From positions 186,001-250,000 of the forward strand of contig CAVPNJ010000009.1 in the NCBI GenBank assembly GCA_963706785.1: a DNA stretch of 64,000 nt, read 5' to 3'. This document shows, piece after piece, positions 25,695 to 34,948 of this stretch (position 1 is the first letter of the stretch; every line of letters starts with the position of its first letter). A model generated the notes under the pieces. The model did no database searches. It saw only the letters and a list, made by a program, of their open reading frames with translations, and was not told the origin of the DNA. Origin of the DNA: Pollutimonas sp963706785 (GTDB taxonomy: Bacteria; Pseudomonadota; Gammaproteobacteria; Burkholderiales; Burkholderiaceae_B). The translations under genes and the position numbers were made by a program.

Positions 25695-27683
25695 CTAACG
25701 GCCGCGCCCGCCGACTTTGCCTAGGTGCGACTCATGTGCAGAAGCGCTGCGTGGTTGCCAATCGTCACCTCGGGATGCTGCCGCCGAGCGCGAACGTCCG
25801 CCGGAAGGCTTGCCGCCTCCGCGCGATCCTTTTTCAGTCGATGCTGACTTGGGCTTGTTGGAATCGCCTCGGGCGGGACGAGGACCAGCCGCGGAGCCAG
25901 CTCGTGCTCCGGGACCACGCCGACGGGTATCCGCCGCCGCGTCCGCTGGAGCTTCAGCGCGCTGCGCACGGCCCGGCCCAGCAGCCTTCTTTCCCCTGCC
26001 GCCACCCTTGGAACGGCCGCCGCCGGTGTTTCCACCGGGGTGCCCATTGGCTAAGCCGCCACTAAATGAAAGCCCAGTTCCGTAAGGATCGGAAGGATAA
26101 GCTTGATTGCCGGAGGAACGCTGCGGCCGGCCGCCCGAAAGCTTGCCGCCCCTGCCTACTTTGGCACCATTCATGCCATTGCGTTCCAGGGTGCCGTACC
26201 CCGGAGGCAAGGCGCTATCGTGCGAAACGGGCTGTCGCTCGCCTCGTCCTCCTGCTCCGGGCCGACTCTCGGAGTCGTCATCCCGCAACAAGCCCAACTG
26301 CAACATCAGGGCGGTGACAATGGAGGCGTCGAGTTCTTCCCAACGCCCGCGACGCAGATTACGCGGTAGAACGACTTCGCCGAAACGTGTGCGAATAAGC
26401 CGGCTGACAGTTACACCTGCGGCCTCGAACATGCGGCGCACTTCGCGATTGCGCCCCTCTTTCAAGGTAACCCGGTACCAGCGATTACTGCCCTCGCCAC
26501 CAAGATATTCGAGCATGCCGAATTGCGCGATGCCATCTTCAAGCTGAACACCCTTCAAAAGGCTGGCTTGCTGCTCTTCACCAAGCTCGCCCAAGACCCG
26601 TACAGCGTATTCGCGTTCTGCACCATAGCGCGGATGTGTCAAGCGATTCGCCAGGTCGCCCGATGTCGTCAGAATCAGCAAACCCTCGGTGTTGAGATCG
26701 AGCCGACCTACCGACAACCACTTACCTACCTTCATTTTCGGCAGGCGAGCAAAAACGGTTGCGCGGCCTTCTGGATCGTCGTGACTGACTATTTCGCCAG
26801 CCGGCTTGTGATACAGAATCACTCGGGGCGGCTTCAGGGCATTGGGCCTCGTTACCGGCCGGCCATTGACGCGCACTTGATCGTTTGCAGCGACACGTTG
26901 CCCTATATGAGCCGGCTCGCCATTCACCGACACACGCCCAGCAATAATCAATTCTTCCATTTCGCGGCGCGAACCTACACCCGCGTCAGCAAGAACCTTG
27001 TGTAGCTTGGGCATCAGTGCATCGCTGCTCAGATACTTACCCAAGCGCTGGCTAATTTTTGCGGCGTTATCCAGGTAGGACAGGGCCTGATCGGCTTCCT
27101 TCTCGCTTTCGGCGTTATTACCGTGGCGAGCACCTCGCGCTGGAGCATTGCTCGCGTGAGATTTCGGCTTCGAAACTGGAACCTCAGTGCCGACTTCTAC
27201 TGCTGCAGCCGGAACAGCGGCAGCTGGCTTGGTACGACGTGGTGCCCGAACCGCGGGCGCCGCATTCTCTGCTTCAGGAGCAACAGCCTTACTGCGGCGT
27301 GGGGCACGCTTGGCCACGGGCGCGACAGGTACAGCAGAAGCATCCACGTCGCCAGGCGTTGCTTTGCTCCGTCGAGGAGCTCGCGCTGCGGGCGCGTCAT
27401 TTGTCTCTGTGACCACCGGCTTGCTGCGCCGGGGAGCCCTGGGCGGCTTGGCGACCACGGGCGGAATACTGTCCTCGGCGGCGGCACTCGCGAGCACCGG
27501 TTCGGCGGTTACGCCAGTTTCGGCTGTATCGGTGTGAGCGTCGCCGCGCCGCCTGCGGAAGGGAGTTCGCAATTTGCGCCCACGACCGCGGGGCCCCGCC
27601 GACTTCTCGTCTGCGCCTGCGCCATCCGGCGTCGCACTGGCCGCACTGTCTACAGACGATCCATTTTCATTGGTATCAGTCAT
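25695..27683 (-). CDS. rluB: 23S rRNA pseudouridine synthase RluB with long basic tails
   Basis: Makes pseudouridine-2605 in 23S rRNA. Of 662 residues only about 224-480 are the enzyme: S4 domain MPKLHKVLADAGVGSRREMEELI (about 224-270) and catalytic core SVGRLDLNTEGLLILT with Asp329, then KEGRNREVRRMFEAAGVTV. The N-terminal about 220 residues hold four copies of R-A-P-R-R-[ST]-K (82, 101, 126, 146). The C-terminal about 180 residues are Gly/Arg/Ser-rich. Such tails are common in Burkholderiales RluB and are probably disordered RNA-binding regions. Overlaps scpB by 8 bases. Confidence 0.9.
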   Translation of the reverse strand: MTDTNENGSSVDSAASATPDGAGADEKSAGPRGRGRKLRTPFRRRRGDAHTDTAETGVTAEPVLASAAAEDSIPPVVAKPPRAPRRSKPVVTETNDAPAARAPRRSKATPGDVDASAVPVAPVAKRAPRRSKAVAPEAENAAPAVRAPRRTKPAAAVPAAAVEVGTEVPVSKPKSHASNAPARGARHGNNAESEKEADQALSYLDNAAKISQRLGKYLSSDALMPKLHKVLADAGVGSRREMEELIIAGRVSVNGEPAHIGQRVAANDQVRVNGRPVTRPNALKPPRVILYHKPAGEIVSHDDPEGRATVFARLPKMKVGKWLSVGRLDLNTEGLLILTTSGDLANRLTHPRYGAEREYAVRVLGELGEEQQASLLKGVQLEDGIAQFGMLEYLGGEGSNRWYRVTLKEGRNREVRRMFEAAGVTVSRLIRTRFGEVVLPRNLRRGRWEELDASIVTALMLQLGLLRDDDSESRPGAGGRGERQPVSHDSALPPGYGTLERNGMNGAKVGRGGKLSGGRPQRSSGNQAYPSDPYGTGLSFSGGLANGHPGGNTGGGRSKGGGRGKKAAGPGRAQRAEAPADAAADTRRRGPGARAGSAAGPRPARGDSNKPKSASTEKGSRGGGKPSGGRSRSAAASRGDDWQPRSASAHESHLGKVGGRGR

Positions 27684-28386
27684 TTTGTCTTAGGTACTCC
27701 ATATGTATTTGTTCGTCTGACGATATTTGATCGCCGCCAGTGTTGTTAATTTCTTCGTCAATTTGTTGATCTATATCTGCGCGCGGCGATGCAAGAGCCA
27801 TAATGGGTTGAGCGTCGTTCCCGCTTTCGGGTACGACCTCGAGTTCAAGCCCGGCCAACGCCACAACGGCATCCTGCGATTCCAGCTCTGGAAGTTCGTC
27901 AAGGGCACGCAAGCCCAAGTCATCTAGAAACTGACGAGTCGTTCCGAGAAGAGCAGGACGCCCGGGCGCATCTCGGTGGCCCAGCACCTCGATCCATCCT
28001 CGGTCTTCAAGCGTGCGCACTATTTGGGACGAGACGGAGACACCGCGAATATCTTCAATATCGCCGCGGGTGACCGGCTGACGCCAGGCAATGATCGCCA
28101 GCGTTTCTAAAACCGCACGAGAATATTTGGGAGGCTTCTCCGGATTCAGGCGAACAAGGAAACGCTGCATTTCGGGCCGACTCTGAAAGCGCCAGCCACT
28201 GGCCAAATTGACCAATTCAAGGCCTTTTTCATTCCAGTCGAGCTGCAATATTGCCAGATGACGGCGCAAATCATCGTTGGAAAAGTCTTCCGTGGCAAAC
28301 AGTTTACGCAATTCCGCGACAGACATGGGGTGCTCGGCACATAAAAGCGCAGTTTCCAAGACGCGGATGATGTCAGTTTCATTCAT
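27676..28386 (-). CDS. scpB: segregation and condensation protein ScpB
   Basis: Winged-helix partner of ScpA in the SMC complex for chromosome compaction. 236 residues from the ATG at 28386 (MNETDIIRVLETALLCAEHPMSV). The segments SRAVLETLAIIAWRQPVTRGDIEDIRGVS and LLGTTRQFLDDLGL are family signatures. The C-terminal about 50 residues are acidic. The stop overlaps rluB by 8 bases, the common scpB-rluB pairing. No strong ribosome binding site is seen. Confidence 0.94.
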   Translation of the reverse strand: MNETDIIRVLETALLCAEHPMSVAELRKLFATEDFSNDDLRRHLAILQLDWNEKGLELVNLASGWRFQSRPEMQRFLVRLNPEKPPKYSRAVLETLAIIAWRQPVTRGDIEDIRGVSVSSQIVRTLEDRGWIEVLGHRDAPGRPALLGTTRQFLDDLGLRALDELPELESQDAVVALAGLELEVVPESGNDAQPIMALASPRADIDQQIDEEINNTGGDQISSDEQIHMEYLRQND

Positions 28387-28453
28387 CAATTAAAGGACTT
28401 CGGCCTGTTCATTTGCATTAAATCAAAGCATGGGTTAATATTCTTTTTCCAGA

Positions 28454-28530
28454 CGCGGGGTGGAGCAGTCTGGCAGCTCGTCGGGCTCATAACCCGAAGG
28501 TCACAGGTTCAAATCCTGTCCCCGCAACCA
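28454..28530 (+). tRNA. initiator tRNA-Met (CAU)
   Basis: 77 bases including an encoded CCA. The acceptor stem shows the initiator hallmark C1-A72 mismatch (CGCGGGG against CCCCGCA). The anticodon stem has the three G-C pairs GGG/CCC around CTCATAA, and the T-loop is GGTTCAAATCC. It reads rightwards, divergent from scpB, and is followed at once by a strong terminator. Confidence 0.97.
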
Positions 28531-28873
28531 GATTCTGAAATGGCCAATTGTTAATAAGCAATTGGCCATTTTTTGTTGCTGCGACCAAAGTAAAAGCTTG
28601 AAGACCGGCAGCAATATGTCCCGCATGCACTTTGTGGCCAGCATGGCAGACAGCTTCGGCGCGAGCATGAATCTGCATCCCCAATACGGCGGTCGCTACG
28701 ACGGCCGTTGCAGCAGCCACTGCAATGACCAACGCGACGGTCGGCACTGAAAACGTCGCAGTCATAAAAATATCAAAAAAGTACGCCGCGCCCAGCCCGG
28801 CCACGGACATAAAGACACAACTCCGTCTTGCAACAGAGTCTGATAGACAGCGGTAATGCGGAATAGTAGCCAT
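28487..28873 (-). CDS. doubtful small membrane protein, antisense to the tRNA at its end
   Basis: 128-codon frame with an AGGA 5-8 bases before its ATG and one or two hydrophobic stretches (about 25-65). I do not recognise it. Its last about 25 codons run through the tRNA terminator and then antisense to the initiator tRNA, ending GTGFEPVTFGL, a tail typical of spurious genes called across tRNAs. Only the first about 100 codons could be meaningful. Confidence 0.2.
   Translation of the reverse strand: MATIPHYRCLSDSVARRSCVFMSVAGLGAAYFFDIFMTATFSVPTVALVIAVAAATAVVATAVLGMQIHARAEAVCHAGHKVHAGHIAAGLQAFTLVAATKNGQLLINNWPFQNLVAGTGFEPVTFGL
28539..28574 (+). terminator. intrinsic terminator of the initiator tRNA
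   Basis: AATGGCCAATTG (28539-28550) and CAATTGGCCATT (28559-28570) form perfect 12-bp arms with an 8-base loop, followed by a T-run to 28574. It lies 8 bases after the tRNA CCA end. Confidence 0.85.
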
Positions 28874-29256
28874 CGTTCCTATTTCATTCCGTAGCGATTG
28901 CGCCCCACCCGCCCCGGTCTTGCGGCCGTGCTGCGGATGTCCCTCGAGGGGCTACAACTGGCTATCGTGAAATATTGTGGTTCAAGCCTCTGCGATGCGT
29001 TCGGGTAAATTCGCCGACACTAGGGCGATTACCTGATGTACATTCAGGAGCCTGCTAAAAAATTATTCAAGTTATATTGCGGCGGCCGGAGAATAGATCA
29101 TCACGGACCGTGGCCCAGCAGGTGCTTGTCGGGTTGCGTCTTGTTTAATTAAAAACCGTTGCAGACAGCGGACAGCGATGTTTATGAGCAGCGCAGCCAA
29201 CCTGGTGTGGCAGTAACGAGGTCATTACACCACCGCGAACGAGCCAATGCAATACC
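28575..29256. other. long gap between tRNA terminator and CobW gene
   Basis: About 680 bp. Apart from the doubtful antisense frame (28487-28873), I see no coding region, tRNA or clear repeat from 28874 to 29256. This gap lies at the 3' end of the CobW gene, so it is not that gene's promoter region. Confidence 0.4.
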
Positions 29257-30306
29257 TCACTGGATAAAGTTGCGGCGAGACGACACTAGGCGGCGCGCGT
29301 CCGGCAACAGGCGTTCGACTCTTGCCATGACCGCGTCCCTTTCCATGCCGCGAAATATCAACACCAACACCGAGTTTCTGTCGGGAAAATCGCCCTCGAT
29401 CGCATCCATCGGATATTTTTGCCGGTGCACTGCGTGTACCGCCGTTGCCGTGCTCTCGCCTTCAAACCAAAAGACACCCTTCACACGCAGGAACTCGATT
29501 TGGGGATCTTCCAGCAATATATCGAGCGCATTCGCGAACACAGCGCGCCGTATGAGCGATGACCAGGCCAGCGTAAGGACCTCGACATTCCCGTGCGAAG
29601 GCTGTTGAAGAGGGGTAGCCGGTAGGTCCCATAAGCGAGCGCTGGAAAGCGTCTTGCTTATATTTGAACGTAAGGATCCAAGCCGCAATAGATCGACGAG
29701 ATCGGGCGGATTCTGCGCCGCACACTGCACGGCGCCAGCATTCAGCTCAAGCAGAGCCTGCTTGAGTTCTGCGACTTTGTCAGCCGAAGCCAGGTCGGTT
29801 TTACTTACCACCAGCACATCGGCAAGTACCGCTTGCTGAATTGCCACCGGATACCTTCGCAGTTGCTCGGCACCGTGCACCGCGTCTATGACTGAGATGC
29901 ATCCATCGTATACATAGCGGTCGCTTAAGAAGCGTTCGTACTTCAAGGTATAGATAATAGGCGCCGGATCGGCAATGCCAGTAGTCTCTATTATCACCCG
30001 GGAGAAACGGGGTATCTTGCGGTGCAATGCCCCTAAGAATAAATCTCGCAGGGTGTCGACCAACTGACCCCGCACTGTGCAGCAGACGCACCCGGAGTCC
30101 AGCAATACGACGCTATCACTGATGTGTCTGAACTGTGTATGATTCAGACTGATTGCGCCCAGTTCATTGACAACAACGAGAATACCGGCAGCGGCCTCGA
30201 CATCGGCGGAGCCTAGTCTGCTGGGTTCCAAAAGACGATTGAGTAAGGTCGTTTTCCCGCTGCCCAGGAAACCCGAAACTACTGTAACTGCAATTTTGTC
30301 AGCCAT
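29257..30306 (-). CDS. CobW/COG0523-family GTPase (metal chaperone type)
   Basis: 349 residues. Walker A GFLGSGKTTL (12-21), the metal-binding GCVCCT motif (C73, C75, C76), IIETTGIADP switch region and SKTD specificity motif, then a C-terminal CobW_C domain (about 235-345). Relatives hand zinc, cobalt or iron to client metalloenzymes with GTP hydrolysis (CobW, YeiR, ZNG1). It has no histidine-rich tail and no obvious client gene next to it, so the metal is unknown. No Zur-like palindrome in the 96 bp upstream. Confidence 0.88.
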   Translation of the reverse strand: MADKIAVTVVSGFLGSGKTTLLNRLLEPSRLGSADVEAAAGILVVVNELGAISLNHTQFRHISDSVVLLDSGCVCCTVRGQLVDTLRDLFLGALHRKIPRFSRVIIETTGIADPAPIIYTLKYERFLSDRYVYDGCISVIDAVHGAEQLRRYPVAIQQAVLADVLVVSKTDLASADKVAELKQALLELNAGAVQCAAQNPPDLVDLLRLGSLRSNISKTLSSARLWDLPATPLQQPSHGNVEVLTLAWSSLIRRAVFANALDILLEDPQIEFLRVKGVFWFEGESTATAVHAVHRQKYPMDAIEGDFPDRNSVLVLIFRGMERDAVMARVERLLPDARRLVSSRRNFIQ

Positions 30307-30402
30307 CAGCCGGTCTGCGCCCTACTACAATGAATAAGTTCGCCCGCAGCATGCTGATACGACGCTGCCCCGCATATTTTCAAATTAATTAAAGCCATAG
30401 CC

Positions 30403-31533
30403 TTGTCACTAACGTTTAAGCTTGTGCGTCATCTGGAAGATTTTAACGCCGAACAATGGAATGGACTGGTCGGCGACCACCCCCTGGTTCGTTACGAATT
30501 TCTGTTGGCGCTGGACCAGTCCGGCTGTGCCGTGGAACAGACAGGCTGGGCGCCTCATTATTTGGCGCTATACCGCAACGATGCCTTACACGGCGCCATG
30601 CCCTTGTATCTTAAGTCGCACTCGCGCGGCGAATACGTATTCGACTATTCATGGGCGCAGGCCTTCGAGCGCCACGGGCTAGCCTATTATCCGAAACTAC
30701 TGTCGGCGGTTCCCTTCACCCCGGTCCCGGGCCCACGGCTGTTGGCCACGACCCACGCAGACCGAGTACTACTGGCGCGAAAAGCCATAGAGATCACCAA
30801 AGAAAACGGCGTTTCGTCCCTGCACATTCTATTTCCATCGGAAGATGACAGAGAAGCGCTAAAAGAAGCCGGCTTCATGTTCCGGGAAAATGTACAGTTT
30901 CATTGGTTCAATCGCGATTACAGTAGCCTAGATGATTTTCTTACCTGCCTGAGCCAACAGAAAAGAAAAAAGATCAAACAGGACCGCAAAAAATCGCTTC
31001 AGGCAAATATCAGTTTCCGGTGGCTACAAGGCGATGAAATCAACGACGATGTCTTGAATTTTTTTTACCGCTGTTATTATCAGACCTATATCGAACACGG
31101 CAACCCGCCGTATCTTAGTCTCGAGTTCTTCAGCCAGCTAAGAGAAACCATGAGCAAAAATATGGTGATAGTACTGGCCGAACAAAATGGGAAACCCATT
31201 GCTTCCGCACTGAATATACGTAGTCAAAACACCTTGTATGGGAGGTATTGGGGAAGCATTCAATACGTGCCGGGCCTCCATTTCGAGACCTGTTATATGC
31301 AGGCCATAGAATTCTGCATAGTGAATGGATTAAAAACCTTCGAAGGTGGGGCTCAGGGCGAACATAAACTATCGCGCGGCATGCTTCCCGTACAAACCTG
31401 TTCGGCACACTGGATTCGAAATCAGCAATATGCCCAGGCCATCTCCGATTTTCTCGCTCATGAAACGCCTGCCGTGGCTGCCTATATTAACGAGCTCGAG
31501 GAGCACAGCCCATATAAAAAGCCACAAACCTGA
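30403..31533 (+). CDS. GNAT/FemAB-like acyltransferase (peptidogalycan biosynthesis/recognition family)
   Basis: 376 residues from a TTG start (SLTFKLVRHLEDFNAEQWNGLVG); no ATG lies near and the ribosome binding site is weak, so the start is tentative. PLVRYEFLLALDQSGC, PLYLKSHSRGEYVFDYSWA and FEGGAQGEHKLSRGM are typical of the proteobacterial DUF482-type GNAT proteins. Activity is unproven, probably an N-acyl transfer. The KKIKQDRKKS patch near residue 190 is strongly basic. Divergent from the CobW GTPase; convergent with phaR. Confidence 0.85.
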   Translation: MSLTFKLVRHLEDFNAEQWNGLVGDHPLVRYEFLLALDQSGCAVEQTGWAPHYLALYRNDALHGAMPLYLKSHSRGEYVFDYSWAQAFERHGLAYYPKLLSAVPFTPVPGPRLLATTHADRVLLARKAIEITKENGVSSLHILFPSEDDREALKEAGFMFRENVQFHWFNRDYSSLDDFLTCLSQQKRKKIKQDRKKSLQANISFRWLQGDEINDDVLNFFYRCYYQTYIEHGNPPYLSLEFFSQLRETMSKNMVIVLAEQNGKPIASALNIRSQNTLYGRYWGSIQYVPGLHFETCYMQAIEFCIVNGLKTFEGGAQGEHKLSRGMLPVQTCSAHWIRNQQYAQAISDFLAHETPAVAAYINELEEHSPYKKPQT

Positions 31534-31607
31534 GGCGCTTTTTTCGCCAAACGATAACCGGCACTGGGTAGAGTTACAGATATCTAAAAAGACCCTCTCA
31601 AGACCTG

Positions 31608-31631
31608 AAAAAAAACGGCTAGAAACGCCGT
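31608..31631 (-). terminator. intrinsic terminator after phaR
   Basis: On the minus strand ACGGC (31631-31627) pairs with GCCGT (31619-31615) around a 7-base loop, followed by a run of T (complement of 31608-31615). It starts 11 bases after the phaR stop and ends the pha cluster. Confidence 0.7.
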
Positions 31632-31641
31632 CGATTTCTGC

Positions 31642-32214
31642 TTATTTCTTTTTGTCGTCGTCGGACGGAGGGGGGACGACAAACGGAAACGCGGTAAATA
31701 TATTGCGTGTCTGATCCTGCATCTGATCTTGCATTTGCACGAAAAGATTTTTGCTTTGATCTATGTAGTTGCTCATCATGTTCTGCAGTACGGGAGTCTG
31801 CACATTCATGAATTGCGCCCAGGCTTCTGGACCGAATTGATTCCCGTATACGCCGTTGGATTGTTCAGCCATGCGGTCTTGGATGTCCATGAAGGCCTGA
31901 ATGTTTTTCTCGAGAAACGATCCCATGACCCCTTGCATGGCATTGACCGTAGAAACGGATGATTTGCGACAAGGCGACAGGGGAAAACATGGGAACACCG
32001 CCGCTTTCTTCCTCGAGGATGATTTGTAACAGTATTGCAGCGCGTGAGGTCCTGATTAGACTTGGCGTCGATGACCTGAAACGGTTCGTTATCGAGCACC
32101 AACTGTTTGACATCGGAAAGAGTTATGTAGGCTGCTTGTTTTCGTGTCGTACAAGCGCCTATTAGGATATTTTTTTATCAGCCGCGCCGAAGGAGTAGTT
32201 TGAGATTGCGTCAT
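31642..32214 (-). pseudogene. phaR: polyhydroxyalkanoate synthesis regulator PhaR, reading frame interrupted
   Basis: DNA- and PHB-granule-binding repressor of phasin genes. The start MTQSQTTPSARLIKKYPNRR followed by LYDTKTSS (ATG 32214), the middle QVIDAKSNQDLTR and ILLQIILEEESGGVPMFSP, and the C-terminal GSFLEKNIQAFMDIQDRMAEQ and SKNLFVQMQDQMQDQTRN all match PhaR but lie in different frames. Three single-base insertions (near 32131, 32039 and 31943) account for this; removing them gives 189 residues, normal length. Probably sequence error rather than decay. Last gene of phaC-phbB-phaR. Confidence 0.85.
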
Positions 32215-32396
32215 AACAGTAGCCAAATGCGTGATAAAGCAGGAAGATGGTAACGGCCAGGAAGCACCAAACCAGTCTGTCGAAACGAGCTATACGCGTA
32301 ACAATATTTACCAAGTAAACCAGAAAACAGAAAAACATAACAGTGCTTGCCGGATCCAGCCGACAAACACTGCTTTTTTCGATCGTGATGAAAGCC

Positions 32397-33136
32397 TCAG
32401 CCCATATGCAGACCACCGTTGAGGGAGAAATCCGCGCCCGTGGCAAAGCCAGAGTCGTCAGATGCCAGCCATGCCACCATCGCGCCGATTTCCTCGGGCT
32501 TTCCCAAACGTTTTACGGGAATCGTCGCAACGATCTTTTCAAGCACGTCGGGGCGTATCGCACGGACCATGTCGGTACCGATGTAACCCGGAGAGATCGT
32601 ATTGACCGTCACGCCCTTGTTTGCCACTTCCTGGGCCAGTGCCATGGTGAAGCCATGTATGCCCGCCTTCGCCGTCGAGTAGTTGGTTTGACCGAACTGA
32701 CCTTTCTGACCATTTACCGAACTGATATTGATGACACGACCCCATTGCTGATCAACCATGCCCTCTATGACTTGTTTGGTCACGTTGAAAAGGCTGTTCA
32801 AATTGGTATCGATGACAGCACGCCAATCTTCCTGGCTCATTTTTCGAAAAAGACCGTCGCGAGTGATGCCGGCATTGTTCACCAGGACGGCAACGGGCCC
32901 GAAGTTCGTCGCGCACCTTCTGAAAAGCGTCTACGGTTGAATCCCAGTCAGATACATTGCCGACCGAAACGTGAAACTTATATCCGAGTGCGCGATTGCT
33001 CGTCGATCCATTGATTGAAATTACGGCTAGGCCCACAGCCCGCTACCACCGTAAACCCTTCTTTGGCCAGACGCTGGCATATCGAAGTACCTATGCCCCC
33101 CATTCCCCCTGTTACGTAAGCGATTTTGCCACTCAT
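32397..33136 (-). pseudogene. phbB: acetoacetyl-CoA reductase PhbB, reading frame interrupted
   Basis: NADPH-dependent SDR that makes (R)-3-hydroxybutyryl-CoA for PHB. The ATG at 33136 has GGAG upstream. The N-terminus MSGKIAYVTGGMGGIGTSIC is the PhbB nucleotide-binding motif. LVNNAGITRDG, the catalytic Ser (NISSVNGQKGQ) and YSTAKAG follow. Two +1 insertions (near 32991 and 32902) split it into three frames; without them it is a normal 245 residues ending SLNGGLHMG. A conventional caller would report only 32397-32882. Confidence 0.88.
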
Positions 33137-33192
33137 TTTTTAGCTCCTGGTTAGATTTATATGCTGCGCTTTTTTACTTATGCGGTATTCGC

Positions 33193-34834
33193 TTATACAG
33201 TTCTTACCTTCACGTAGGCTCCGGGCGCTGGCTGCCAAAATCGGGTAGTGATCATTTCCCAGTTTAGCGGCGAGCGGCGACCATATTGCCCGAATGCGTA
33301 GCCAACCACACCGACCCAGTCGGGCCACCAGCTTCCAGGGTGCTCGGTAGCCGCGTCGAACCAATCTTGAGGATCGGCTGGGATGTCAGTATGTGACTGA
33401 GTCGGCTCTTGTAGCCCAATAGCTGCGTCTCTTTTTGGCAGGATGGTTGATTACCCCCGCAATATGTCCCGAGGCACCTAACAAAAAGCGAAACGGCCCC
33501 GGCAAAAGTTTGGTCGAAGCATAGGCGGCTTGCCAGGGCACAATATGATCTTCGCGGGAACCGAAAATATAGGTCGGGCATGCGCAAGGGTGCCGAGATC
33601 GAGCGGGTGGCCGTCGACCGTTATCCGCCCCGGAACTTTCAGATTATTCTCGAGATAGGTATTACGAAAATACCAGGTAAAGAATGGCCCGGGCAGATTG
33701 GTGCCATCGGCATTCCAGAACAATAAATCGAACGCTGGCGGTGCCTCGCCCTTAAGGTAATTATTGACGACATAGTTCCATACGAGTTCATTAGGACGCA
33801 GAAACGAGAAGGTTGTGCCCAGCTCGCGAGCTGTCATCAGCCCGCCCTTGCCCAGTTGCCGGTCGCGCACCTGCGCATGAAGTTCGTCAACGAAAACTTC
33901 GAGCACGCCCGTGTCTTCGAAGTCGAGCAAGGTGGTGAGCAGGGTAAGCGCTGACACTGGCTCTTTGCCTTGCGCATGAGCTAGCGCCAGCGCTGAAGCC
34001 AATAATGTGCCGCCTACGCAGAAACCCAGCGCATTGATCTGTTCCTGGCCGGAGATATTCGCGGCCACCTCAATGGCCTGCAGCACCCCATGTTGCAGGT
34101 AATCGCCCCAGGTGGCGGTATCGATGGGGTCGGCGTCGGAAGCTTGTGGGTTACGCCAGGAAATCAGAAAAACGGTGAAGCCCTGTTCAACCGCGTGGCG
34201 TACGAAGGAGTTATCGGCCTGGAGATCGAGGATATAAAATTTATTGATGCAGGGAGGAACAATAAGCAGCGGCTTCTGGTGGACCTTGTCGGTAAGGGGT
34301 GTGTACTGGATCAATTGCATGATCGCGTTCTGGAATATCACCGCACCTTCGGTGTTGGCAACGTTATTCCCAATTTCGAAGTCGACTTTCGTCGGTTTGC
34401 GAGAGACGCCCTTTTTGGATATCGCCCATTAGATTCTGCAGCCCAAGGCGCAGCGATTCGCCATTGCTTTCAAGCAGTGTGCGCTGAACATCGGGGTTGG
34501 TGGCCATGAAATTAGACGGCGACACAGCTTCTAGCCACTGCATTGCGGTGAAACGAAGGCGCTGACGGACTGGCTCGGGGGCCTGCGCCGCATCAATCAT
34601 TTGATTGATGACTTTAGCGGACAATAGATAAGCGTGGGCCGTAAGCAGGCAGCCTGAGTTGGACTCCCAGGCTTTTCCACTGAAGCGACGGTCGGACGGT
34701 TTTTCGAGTGTGCCGTGTTGGGCGCTGGTGGCAATCCGCAGCCACTCTTGCGAGAATTCGGCTTGGATCCGGGCGAGTTTATCTGGGGCTAGTGTTACTG
34801 GAGCAGGCAGCTCGGGTGGGTACGAATCACTCAT
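33193..34834 (-). pseudogene. phaC: class I poly(3-hydroxyalkanoate) synthase PhaC, reading frame interrupted
   Basis: Polymerises 3-hydroxyacyl-CoA into PHA granules. From the ATG at 34834 (MSDSYPPELPAPVTLAPDKL; GGA upstream) through the lipase-like box with catalytic Cys (LGFCVGGTLLASAL), the acid region YIFGSREDHIVPW and the His region GASGHIAGVINHPAK to ...GAYVKVRTV at 33193. Four +1 insertions (near 34381, two at 33575-33585, one near 33390) must be removed to read it; then it is 545 residues with a complete catalytic triad. Only 33478-34341 reads as one block. Heads phaC-phbB-phaR; phaA is absent. Confidence 0.88.
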
Positions 34835-34948
34835 TATTTCCACGCCTACATAGATGATAAAGCCTTGAGCAATGGTGGATCCCATTCAAAAAACTGTCAA
34901 TCAGGGTAAGTCCGCTACGCTGTTTGTCCGCTTCCCAGATCCTTAAAA

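Noticed and set aside
25695..27683. Long opposite-strand frames across the rluB tails and the infB linker as genes
   Set aside because: They are shadows of low-complexity, GC-rich coding sequence without homology or ribosome binding sites.
28487..28873. 128-codon frame antisense to the initiator tRNA as a real gene
   Set aside because: Its end runs through a strong tRNA terminator and antisense tRNA sequence (GTGFEPVTFGL-type tail), a classic annotation artefact; kept only as a low-confidence entry because a ribosome binding site precedes it.
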